From: Mycolicibacterium brumae
GTDB lineage: Bacteria > Actinomycetota > Actinomycetes > Mycobacteriales > Mycobacteriaceae
DNA length: 64,000 nt
Reading direction: 5' to 3'
Assembly: GCF_025215495.1 (NCBI RefSeq)
Contig: NZ_CP104302.1
Span: 1,984,001-2,048,000, forward strand
Shown: piece after piece, positions 55,113 to 64,000 of the stretch
Numbering within the stretch: the first letter of the stretch is position 1
Layout: each line of letters begins with the position of its first letter
Position numbers and translations under genes: made by a program
Notes under the pieces: model-generated
What the model saw: only the letters and a program-made list of their open reading frames with translations
What the model was told of the DNA's origin: nothing
Databases searched by the model: none

Positions 55113-56576
55113 GTGACCTCCGCATCGGGCGTGACGCTGCTCGGCGCGCCGCAAATCTTCGGGCAGCACCTGTCGCTGATGCACGGCTGGCTGCCGCTGA
55201 CCGTCCAGATCCTGACCGCCGCGGTGCTGCTGTTGGCCCTCGGGCCACGAGCACGCAGCCGGCGCTGGTGGCTGCTGGCCACGCCGGTGGCGGTGCTGGT
55301 CGGATCCGGCGCGGCCCTGCTGGCGCATTCCTACATCACCTGTGGCGGGTACGCCGGGGAGCCGGCCCCGAAGGGTCTGTGGATCTGGATCGCGCTGACC
55401 GGGCTGGCGGCCGTCGTCCTGGTGCTGGGCTGGCCGGGGGCGCGGTGGTGGCGCCGGACGGCCGCGGTGGCCGCGCTCCCGCTGTGCGTGTTGAGCGCCG
55501 CCCTGGCGCTGAACCTGTGGGTCGGGTACTTCCCCACCGTGCAGATCGCCTGGAATCAGCTGACCGCCGGTCCGCTGCCAGATGAGACCGACGCGGGCGC
55601 GGTCACGGCGCTGGCGCACACCGTCGCGCAGACCAAGACGCTGCCGGCGAAGGGCAGCGTGCTGAAGGTCGACACCGGTTCCTCGGCATCGGGTTTCGCC
55701 CATCGCGACGAGTTGGTGTACCTGCCACCGGCGTGGTTCGCCACGGTGCCGCCACCGACATTGCCGACGGTGATGATGATCGGCGGCGAGTTCAACACCC
55801 CGGGTGACTGGCTGCGGGCCGGATCGGCGATCGAAACGGCCGACGCGTTCGCCACGGCGCACCACGGCAACGCCCCGGTGCTGGTGTTCGTCGACTCCGG
55901 CGGTCAGTTCAACAATGACACCGAGTGCGTCAACGGTCCCCGCGGCCGGGTCGCCGACCACCTGGTCAACGATGTGCGCCCGTACCTGATCTCGCAGTTC
56001 CACGTCAGCCCGGCGGCGGCGAACTGGGGGGTGGCGGGCTGGTCGATGGGCGGCACCTGCGCCGTCGACCTGGTCAGCATGCATCCCGACAAGTTCAGCG
56101 CGTTCGAGGACATCGCCGGCGACCTCGCGCCCAGCGCGGGCAACCCGGAGCAGACGCTGCGCCGGCTGTACGACGGGGACAAGGCGTTGCAGGCGTCCTT
56201 CGACCCGTCGACGGTGATCACCACCCACGGCCGGTACCAGAACGTGGCGGGCCGTTTCGACGTCAACGGCACGCTTCGCACCGCGCACGGGCCGGCGGTG
56301 ATCGAGGAGGCGGCGCACACCCTGCCGGACGCCTCGGATCAGATGCTCGCCGCGCAGACGCTCTGCGGGCTGGGCCGGTCGGCGGGCATGGACTGCGCGG
56401 TCATCGAGCAGCCCGGCGGGCATAACTGGCCGTTCGCGGCGCAGGCGTTCCGGTTGGCGCTGCCGTGGCTGGCCGGCGCGGTCGGAACCCCGGGCGTCGA
56501 CCGGATCCCGGTGAGCCACACCGACATTGCGCCCGCGGCGCCGTCCGGTCAGCCTCTGCAGGCCAAGGGCCCCTAG
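55113..56576 (+). CDS. Membrane-anchored esterase, antigen-85/esterase-D fold (Rv1639c-like)
   Basis: About 487 residues. Four membrane helices in the first 160 residues (LTVQILTAAVLLLAL; WWLLATPVAVLVGSGAALLA; LWIWIALTGLAAVVLVLG; VAALPLCVLSAALALNLWV) are followed by an extracytoplasmic alpha/beta hydrolase with nucleophile GWSMGG, and a late His in QPGGHNWPF. Domain order matches Rv1639c, encoded next to lysX in M. tuberculosis as well. The substrate is unknown; the fold includes mycolyltransferases. GTG start (VTSASGVTLLG) chosen by similarity; seven more codons are open upstream. 67 nt after lysX. Confidence 0.85.
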   Translation: MTSASGVTLLGAPQIFGQHLSLMHGWLPLTVQILTAAVLLLALGPRARSRRWWLLATPVAVLVGSGAALLAHSYITCGGYAGEPAPKGLWIWIALTGLAAVVLVLGWPGARWWRRTAAVAALPLCVLSAALALNLWVGYFPTVQIAWNQLTAGPLPDETDAGAVTALAHTVAQTKTLPAKGSVLKVDTGSSASGFAHRDELVYLPPAWFATVPPPTLPTVMMIGGEFNTPGDWLRAGSAIETADAFATAHHGNAPVLVFVDSGGQFNNDTECVNGPRGRVADHLVNDVRPYLISQFHVSPAAANWGVAGWSMGGTCAVDLVSMHPDKFSAFEDIAGDLAPSAGNPEQTLRRLYDGDKALQASFDPSTVITTHGRYQNVAGRFDVNGTLRTAHGPAVIEEAAHTLPDASDQMLAAQTLCGLGRSAGMDCAVIEQPGGHNWPFAAQAFRLALPWLAGAVGTPGVDRIPVSHTDIAPAAPSGQPLQAKGP

Positions 56577-56996
56577 GTCCGTGCGGCGCTGGTGGGTGTC
56601 GGCGGGGCGTGGTGCTGATGGGCGTGGTTCTGGTGGCGGTGTGGCCGGTGGGCGTGACCCTGGTGGGCGTGTGGCTGGCGAGACCGGTGTGGCTGGCGAG
56701 GCCCTGCCACCTGTGCGGCCCGCTCCGTGCGGATCGCTAGGGCGAAATATCGCCGAATTTTCGCCCAGGTGGTCCACATGGATCACCTGGGCGATCCGGG
56801 AGCGGTGCGCTGCCGGCGAGCGTGCGCGCAGGTCACATTCTGCTGGCGAGCGTGCGCGTGGGGTCGCACCGTCCTGCGAGTTCGCAGACGTCGACGCACG
56901 CTCGCGGTCGAAACCTGATCTCCGCGCACCCTCAGCGCCAAACCTGATCTCCGTCCACTTTCGACCGAGAACTACACCGAGGGGTGGTGCGAGCGG
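56577..56996. repeat. Repeat-rich intergenic region between convergent genes
   Basis: 420 nt without a convincing gene. It contains a GTGG-rich degenerate tandem stretch (about 56590-56700), two direct copies of GGCGAGCGTGCGCG (near 56815 and 56843) with an inverted relative ACGCACGCTCGCGG (near 56893), and two copies of AAACCTGATCTCCG about 29 bp apart (near 56910 and 56939). On the minus strand the first stretch is open as a His-rich ORF (56573-56779). Confidence 0.65.
56721..56803. repeat. Nested inverted repeat downstream of uvrA
   Basis: Inner arms TCGCCCAGGTGGTCCA and TGGATCACCTGGGCGA (56761-56794) pair with one mismatch around 2 nt. Outer arms CGCTCC..GGATCGC and GCGATCC..GAGCG enclose a small side hairpin GGCGAAATATCGCC. 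Best explained as a two-way terminator for the convergent esterase and uvrA genes, possibly a mobile repeat relic. Confidence 0.65.
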
Positions 56997-59990
<2,994 letters not shown>

Positions 59991-60037
59991 CGGTCACACT
60001 CCAATTTCGACGCGGGCCCGGAAATGGCCCGTCGTCC

Positions 60038-60060
60038 ATGGTAGGCATCAGCACCGACAG
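60038..60060 (-). promoter_or_regulatory. uvrA: RecA-NDp (PafBC-type) DNA-damage promoter of uvrA
   Basis: On the minus strand CTGTCGGTG, eight bases, then TACCAT. This fits the mycobacterial RecA-independent damage promoter TTGTCRGTG-N8-TANNNT, with one difference at the first base. The start site would lie near 60031, about 40 nt before the GTG. No LexA palindrome is seen. Confidence 0.75.
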
Positions 60061-60115
60061 GTCGAGCGGCGAGGGACGAGCTGCGAAGAGCCTGGAGGCT
60101 GGACACACCGACAAG

Positions 60116-60121
60116 TAATCT
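60116..60121 (+). promoter_or_regulatory. -10 element of the metallo-hydrolase gene, probable leaderless start
   Basis: TAATCT followed by seven bases and the ATG, with no Shine-Dalgarno, implies transcription starting at the ATG. Just upstream on the opposite strand stands another TTGTCGGTG half-motif (60106-60114) without a matching -10. Confidence 0.5.
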
Positions 60122-60128
60122 CGGGCCT

Positions 60129-60806
60129 ATGACCGTCGTCTCCGAGGATTACACCGGCCACGTCGATCCCGGGACCGGCGCGCGCCGCCGATTGCCCGGC
60201 GCGGCGATCATCAAGGTCTCCGTCGGCCCGATGGACAACAACGCCTACCTGATCACCTGCGCCAACACCGGAAAGACGCTGCTGATCGACGCCGCGAACG
60301 ACGCCGACGCGCTGCTGGAGGTGATCCGCGACCAGGCGCCGGATCTCGCGCTGATCCTCACCAGCCACCAGCACATGGACCACTGGGTGGCCCTGGAGCA
60401 GGTCGCGGCGGCCACCGGCGCCCCGACCGCCGCGCACGCCCTGGACGCCGATCCGCTGCCGGTCACCCCGGACCGGCTGATCGCCGGCGGCGACGTCATC
60501 GAGATCGGCGACCTGCGGCTCACCGCCATCCACCTGCAGGGGCACACCGAGGGCTCGATCGCGCTGGCGCTCGACGGGGACGCCACCGGCGGGGTCACGC
60601 AACTTTTTTCAGGCGATTGCCTGTTCCCGGGCGGCGTCGGCAAGACCTGGCGCGACGGTGACTTCGAGCGGTTGCTCGACGACGTCAGCGCCAAGGTCTT
60701 CGACGTCTACGGCGACGACACCGTCGTCTATCCGGGCCACGGCGACGACACCACGCTGGGCGCCGAGCGTCCGCATCTTGACCAGTGGCGCGAACGCGGC
60801 TGGTGA
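60129..60806 (+). CDS. Metallo-beta-lactamase-fold hydrolase (Rv1637c-like)
   Basis: 225 residues, glyoxalase II-like. The metal motif HxHxDH is at residues 80-85 (LTSHQHMDHW), with later ligands in LQGHTEGSIAL, LFSGDCLFPGG and VVYPGHGDDTTLG. A hydroxyacylglutathione or mycothiol thioester hydrolase role is possible, since mycobacteria use mycothiol, but the substrate is unknown. Divergent from uvrA; ends in a hairpin shared with the stress-protein gene. Confidence 0.9.
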   Translation: MTVVSEDYTGHVDPGTGARRRLPGAAIIKVSVGPMDNNAYLITCANTGKTLLIDAANDADALLEVIRDQAPDLALILTSHQHMDHWVALEQVAAATGAPTAAHALDADPLPVTPDRLIAGGDVIEIGDLRLTAIHLQGHTEGSIALALDGDATGGVTQLFSGDCLFPGGVGKTWRDGDFERLLDDVSAKVFDVYGDDTVVYPGHGDDTTLGAERPHLDQWRERGW

Positions 60807-60846
60807 GGCCGCGGCGCCCAACGCACGCCGCGCCCACGCACGCCTC

Positions 60847-60877
60847 GGCCCCGCCGGTCACGCGGACCGGCGGGGCC
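60847..60877. terminator. Bidirectional terminator between convergent genes
   Basis: A perfect 13-bp stem (GGCCCCGCCGGTC and GACCGGCGGGGCC) with a 5-nt loop, lying between the metallo-hydrolase stop and the stress-protein stop. Confidence 0.85.
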
Positions 60878-60890
60878 GTGCGGGCGGCGC

Positions 60891-61337
60891 CTAGTTAGAG
60901 GTGTGGACGATCAGGACGTCGCACTTGGCCTTGCGGGCGACGTTCGCCGGGACCGAGCCCAGCAACCGTCCGGCGATGGTGCTCAGGCCGACGTTGCCGA
61001 CGACCAGCAGGTCCGCGTCGATCTCGTTGGCCAGCTCGACCAGCGCGTCCACCGGGGCGCCCTCGATGGCGCGCTCGACGACCTGGTAGGCGCCGGCGGC
61101 GGTCGCGCGGTCCTTGGCCTCCTGCAGGATGGCGTAGATCGGGGCGTTGCCCGACACCTTGTAGCCCTCATCCTTCAAGACGTCGGCGGCGCGGGAATCC
61201 GCGTGGGCCGGGAAGTACGCCGTGGCGATGACGACCTTGGAGCCCTCATCGCCGGCCAGCGCGCCGGCCCGCTCCACGGCCTTCAGCGACGAGTCGGACC
61301 CGTCCGTGCCGACCAGCACAGTCTTGTAGCCGCTCAT
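60891..61337 (-). CDS. Universal stress protein, cAMP-binding type (Rv1636-like)
   Basis: 148 residues, one Usp domain. Begins MSGYKTVLVGTDGSDSSLKA and carries the nucleotide-binding GNVGLSTIAGRLLGSVPANV motif. The Rv1636 and M. smegmatis counterparts bind cAMP with high affinity and may buffer the pool (published for those proteins). GGGAGG precedes the ATG. Upstream the sequence TGCAACCGAAC occurs twice in tandem (61350-61375, minus strand), a possible regulatory site. Confidence 0.93.
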   Translation of the reverse strand: MSGYKTVLVGTDGSDSSLKAVERAGALAGDEGSKVVIATAYFPAHADSRAADVLKDEGYKVSGNAPIYAILQEAKDRATAAGAYQVVERAIEGAPVDALVELANEIDADLLVVGNVGLSTIAGRLLGSVPANVARKAKCDVLIVHTSN

Positions 61338-61479
61338 CCATGACCTCCCAGGGGTTCGGTTGCAGTTCGGTTGCACAGCCAACTTGTGAACATTAGCCCG
61401 AAACATACCCCCGACGTTCGCTTTTTCGGTGTCGCGTCGGACACGCCCGCAAACAGGAGTCCATGTCAGGATCGTCGTC

Positions 61480-61860
61480 ATGGGCGCATTCCTATGGAGA
61501 ACCGGACTGGTCGGTTTAGCACTCTGGGTGGTCACGCTGATCGTTCCCGGCGTGCAGTTCGTCGGCGGCGACACCGCCATGGCGCGGATCGGCGTCATCT
61601 TCGTGGTGGCGGTGATTTTCGGGCTGGTCAACGCGGTGATCAAGCCGATTGTGCAGGTCCTGGCGATTCCGCTGTACATCCTGACCCTCGGCCTGGTGCA
61701 CATCGTCATCAACGCGCTGATGCTCATGATCACCTCGTGGATCACCGAGCACACCACCCACTGGGGCCTGTCGGTGCACCCGTTCTGGTGGCAGGCGATC
61801 TGGGGCGCGATCGTGTTGTCGCTGGTCAGCTGGGCGCTGGACTCGCTGATCAAGGGCTAG
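61480..61860 (+). CDS. Phage-holin-IV-like four-helix membrane protein
   Basis: 126 residues, four predicted membrane helices: TGLVGLALWVVTLIVPGV, IGVIFVVAVIFGLVNAVI, LAIPLYILTLGLVHIVINAL and AIWGAIVLSLVSWALDSL. This is the PF04020-type family widespread in bacteria, named after phage holins but chromosomal; no lysis role is implied. ATG at MGAFLWRTG; open frame extends 17 codons upstream. Divergent from the stress-protein gene. Confidence 0.88.
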   Translation: MGAFLWRTGLVGLALWVVTLIVPGVQFVGGDTAMARIGVIFVVAVIFGLVNAVIKPIVQVLAIPLYILTLGLVHIVINALMLMITSWITEHTTHWGLSVHPFWWQAIWGAIVLSLVSWALDSLIKG

Positions 61861-61893
61861 CAGGGGCCCGGCGGGTGGGACGAGTGGCGAACC

Positions 61894-62604
61894 TCACCGC
61901 CGCAGATGGGCGGCGAAGAACGCGAACACCCGATCCCAGGCGTCGGCGGCCGCGGCGTCGTCGTAGCCGAACCGCGCGACCCGCAGCACGGGCTGCGCGG
62001 GGTACCGGTTGGCAAACGCGTGCCCGGCCTCCGGGTAGACCGCCACATCATGCTCGACGTCCAGCCGCTCCAGGATGTCGCGCACTTGGGGCCCGGCCGT
62101 CCCGCGGGGATTCCACGGGTCCTTCCCGCCGAAGCTCGCCACCACCGGGCACACGCCGGTCAACCGCTGCTCGATCTTCGGTGGCAACGGCGTGCCGTAG
62201 AACGGGGCGGCCGCGTCGTAGTCCCCGGTCCCGGCCACCAGCAGCGCGAATCGCCCACCCTGGCAGAATCCGACGACGCCGATCGAGCCGCCGCACCCGG
62301 GCAGGTCGGCCAGCGCCCGACGGGTCGCGTCGATGTCGTCGAAGGTCTCCCCGCGGGCGCGCATCACCTCGCCGACCTGGCGCACCACGCAGCGGACCCG
62401 GGAACGTCTGCTGTACAGATCGGGCGCCGCGACCAGGTAGCCGCGGTCTGCGATGAGCCTCGCCACCCGGCGGATCTCGTCGCCGAGACCGAGCAGGTCG
62501 TGCAGCAGCACCACACCCGGAAGCGGCCGCGCGCCGGCTGCGGCCGGCTCGAAGATCTCTACGGTCAACGTTCCCGCGGGGGCCCGCACCGCAATGGTTG
62601 GCAC
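61894..62604 (-). CDS. Dienelactone hydrolase family protein
   Basis: 236 residues, alpha/beta hydrolase with the Cys-His-Asp triad typical of dienelactone hydrolases: Cys114 (GVVGFCQGGRFAL), Asp162 (FGGKDPWNP) and His195 (PEAGHAFANRY). The conserved LLHDLLGLGDEIRRVARLIA lines the oxyanion region. Cytosolic. The real substrate in mycobacteria is unknown; chloroaromatic degradation should not be assumed. Convergent with the holin-like gene. Confidence 0.92.
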   Translation of the reverse strand: MPTIAVRAPAGTLTVEIFEPAAAGARPLPGVVLLHDLLGLGDEIRRVARLIADRGYLVAAPDLYSRRSRVRCVVRQVGEVMRARGETFDDIDATRRALADLPGCGGSIGVVGFCQGGRFALLVAGTGDYDAAAPFYGTPLPPKIEQRLTGVCPVVASFGGKDPWNPRGTAGPQVRDILERLDVEHDVAVYPEAGHAFANRYPAQPVLRVARFGYDDAAAADAWDRVFAFFAAHLRR

Positions 62605-62651
62605 GCTCGCGAGCTTAGGGGCGAAGGCGATGCGCGGCTACCCTGGGACGG

Positions 62652-62921
62652 GTGAGTTCCGCAGAAGTCCCCGGCGGCGTCGTCCACGAGCTGCCCGACG
62701 ATCTGCGCGCCGAGCTGATCGCCGACCCGGCGGTGCTGGACGCCTGGAACGACATCACTCCCCTGGCCCGCAACGAATTCATCTGCTGGGTCGAGGACGC
62801 CAAGCAGGCCCCGACCCGGGCGCGGCGGATCCGGCGCACCCGGGAGGAGTTGGAGGAAGGCAAACGCCGGCCGTGTTGCTGGCCCGGTTGCAAACACCGG
62901 GAGCGCACCGGCCACGCTTAG
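62652..62921 (+). CDS. YdeI/OmpD-associated family protein
   Basis: 89 residues: VVHELPDDLRAELIADPAVL, then LARNEFICWVEDAKQAPTRA and RRIRRTREELEEGKRRPCCW. A small family of unknown function often near stress genes. C-terminal cluster CCWPGCKH could bind a metal. GTG start. Divergent from the dienelactone hydrolase by 47 nt; ends 6 nt before the convergent ohr gene. Confidence 0.85.
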   Translation: MSSAEVPGGVVHELPDDLRAELIADPAVLDAWNDITPLARNEFICWVEDAKQAPTRARRIRRTREELEEGKRRPCCWPGCKHRERTGHA

Positions 62922-62927
62922 CCCCGG

Positions 62928-63347
62928 TCAGTCGTCGGTGACGGTCAGCTTCACGTCGATATTGCCGCGGGTGGCCTTCGAGTACGGGCACACCTGGTGC
63001 GCCTTCTCGGTCAACTCACGGGCGGTGTCGCCGTCGACGTGCGGCAACGTGATCTCCAGTTCCACGGCGAGCTTGAAACTGGGGTCATCGGACACCAGCG
63101 ACACCCGGGAGCCGACGGCGGAGTCACTCATATCGGCCTTCGCCTCCCGGCCGATCATCCGCAGCGCGGAATGGAAACACGCCGCATAGCCGACGGCGAA
63201 CAATTGCTCGGGGTTGGTGCCGTCGCCGCTGCCACCCATCTCCGGCGGCATCGCCAGGGCGACGTCGAGCTTGCCGTCCGAACTGCGCCCGCGCCCGTTG
63301 CGGCCGTCCCCGGTGGAAAGCGCCTCGGCGGTGTACACGATGCCCAT
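62928..63347 (-). CDS. ohr: Organic hydroperoxide resistance protein (Ohr/OsmC)
   Basis: 139 residues. Thiol peroxidase reducing organic hydroperoxides, with redox cysteines C57 (VGYAACFHSAL) and C120 (AHQVCPYSKATRGN) both present. The motif set is that of Ohr rather than OsmC. Around 140 nt separate it from the amidohydrolase start; I see no OhrR-type gene beside it, and no clear operator. Confidence 0.93.
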   Translation of the reverse strand: MGIVYTAEALSTGDGRNGRGRSSDGKLDVALAMPPEMGGSGDGTNPEQLFAVGYAACFHSALRMIGREAKADMSDSAVGSRVSLVSDDPSFKLAVELEITLPHVDGDTARELTEKAHQVCPYSKATRGNIDVKLTVTDD

Positions 63348-63499
63348 CTTCGATCCTCTCGTCTATTGACCAGGGTTCCCGATGTCGCGTGAAGGAAACC
63401 TCCGTTAACCCTATCCGCGCCAACACAGTTCGCAGGATGTCCAGCGGAATCGGCGCCCGGGCGCGAAACTGATGCCTTGACTTCCGGCGGAGGAGCGTG

Positions 63500-64000
63500 A
63501 TGGCAGCACAGCAGACGTTGTTCACCGGCGGGGCGATCTGGACCGGCGACCGGGACACCGACGCCTTGCTGATCGCCGAAGGGACGGTCCTGGCCACCGG
63601 CGAGCAGGCCCGGGAGCGGGTCGACGCCGGGGCCGAGCGCGTCGACCTCGACGGCGGATTCCTGATGCCGTCCTTCGGCGACGGGCACTCCCATCCGCTG
63701 CCCGGCGGCCTGGAATCGGTCGGACCGCGGGTTCGGCCGTGCCGATCCGTCGACGAGATCGTCGCCGCGGTGAAGGCGTTCGCCGACGCGCACCCCGACC
63801 AGGAGTGGATCACCGGAGCCTCCTACGACGGCAGCCTGGCGCCCGGCGGCCTGTTCGACGCCCGCTGGCTCGACGCCGCCGTCGGCGACCGTCCGGTGGT
63901 GCTGCGGGCCTGGGATTACCACACGGTGTGGTGCAACTCCGAAGCGCTACGGCGGGCCGGCATCACCGCCGACACCCCGGACCCGCCGCTCGGCGAGATC
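63500..64000 (+). CDS. Amidohydrolase, YtcJ-like (5' part, cut by window edge)
   Basis: First 167 codons of an amidohydrolase-3 family enzyme. The N-terminal beta-sandwich part (FTGGAIWTGDRDTDALLIAE) is followed by the metal-binding HxH motif in FLMPSFGDGHSHPLPGG and by WITGASYDGSLAPGG, the family's segment after it. Hydrolyses amide or related bonds; substrate unknown. AGGAGCG stands just before the ATG. The reading frame is open at the last base. Confidence 0.88.
   Translation, partial: MAAQQTLFTGGAIWTGDRDTDALLIAEGTVLATGEQARERVDAGAERVDLDGGFLMPSFGDGHSHPLPGGLESVGPRVRPCRSVDEIVAAVKAFADAHPDQEWITGASYDGSLAPGGLFDARWLDAAVGDRPVVLRAWDYHTVWCNSEALRRAGITADTPDPPLGEI

Noticed and set aside
59991..60128. 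LexA (SOS) box upstream of uvrA
   Set aside because: TCGAA occurs once but without the GTTCGA partner at the right distance; the RecA-NDp motif fits better.

Overview
The window is chromosomal DNA of a high-GC actinobacterium, almost certainly a rapidly growing mycobacterium. Gene order follows the Mycobacterium tuberculosis Rv1636-Rv1699 region in blocks: pyrG, mctB/steB, steA, recN, nadK, tlyA, a G3P phosphatase, tyrS, mpg, an Rv1683-type lipase/acyl-CoA synthetase, the argCJBDFRGH operon, pheST, an Rv1647-type cyclase, rplT-rpmI-infC, lysX, an Rv1639c-type esterase, uvrA and an Rv1636-type universal stress protein. A complete 16S-23S-5S operon lies directly downstream of tyrS. That is the rrnB position of fast growers (known for the group); the 16S has a short helix 18 and the 16S-23S spacer has no tRNA. 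Ortholog names come from recalled protein sequences, not from a search.

Layout. 1-10155 (minus strand): a long run of genes for CTP synthesis, cell division/copper, DNA repair, NADP synthesis, ribosome 2'-O-methylation and phosphatase functions. 10341-16200: the rrn operon (minus), with terminator, spacers, boxA-type leader and a strong sigma70-like promoter. 16201-20381: tyrS and mpg, then a divergent ABC exporter whose two genes are both visibly decayed, an intact TetR gene, a Trm112-like protein and a small exported protein. 20461-26706: the lipase/AMP-binding fusion, an ABC-F ATPase, a frameshifted gene remnant, a VapBC toxin-antitoxin pair and a DUF2237 protein. 26733-35500: arginine biosynthesis in one tightly coupled operon behind an apparent ArgR operator, closed by a small membrane-peptide ORF and a long inverted repeat. 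35503-44856: pheST, a Tat-lipoprotein arylsulfatase, a class III cyclase, an rRNA methyltransferase and the rplT-rpmI-infC operon, where infC appears to start at ATC behind a leader of about 290 nt.

45165-51730 is the most accessory-looking part. After a DUF1844 gene come four translationally coupled minus-strand genes: a TPR-like protein, a CHAT (caspase-like) protease with His and Cys catalytic candidates, and two proteins I do not recognise. Their promoter places the start codon at the predicted transcription start, implying a leaderless mRNA. This cassette, together with the LpqH-like lipoprotein upstream, separates infC from lysX, which are neighbours in M. tuberculosis; it is the best candidate here for an undescribed system. 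51788-64000: lysX, the esterase, a repeat-rich non-coding stretch, uvrA behind a RecA-independent DNA-damage promoter motif, a metallo-beta-lactamase-fold hydrolase, the universal stress protein, a four-helix membrane protein, a dienelactone hydrolase, a YdeI-like protein, the peroxide-detoxifying Ohr, and the beginning of an amidohydrolase cut by the window edge.
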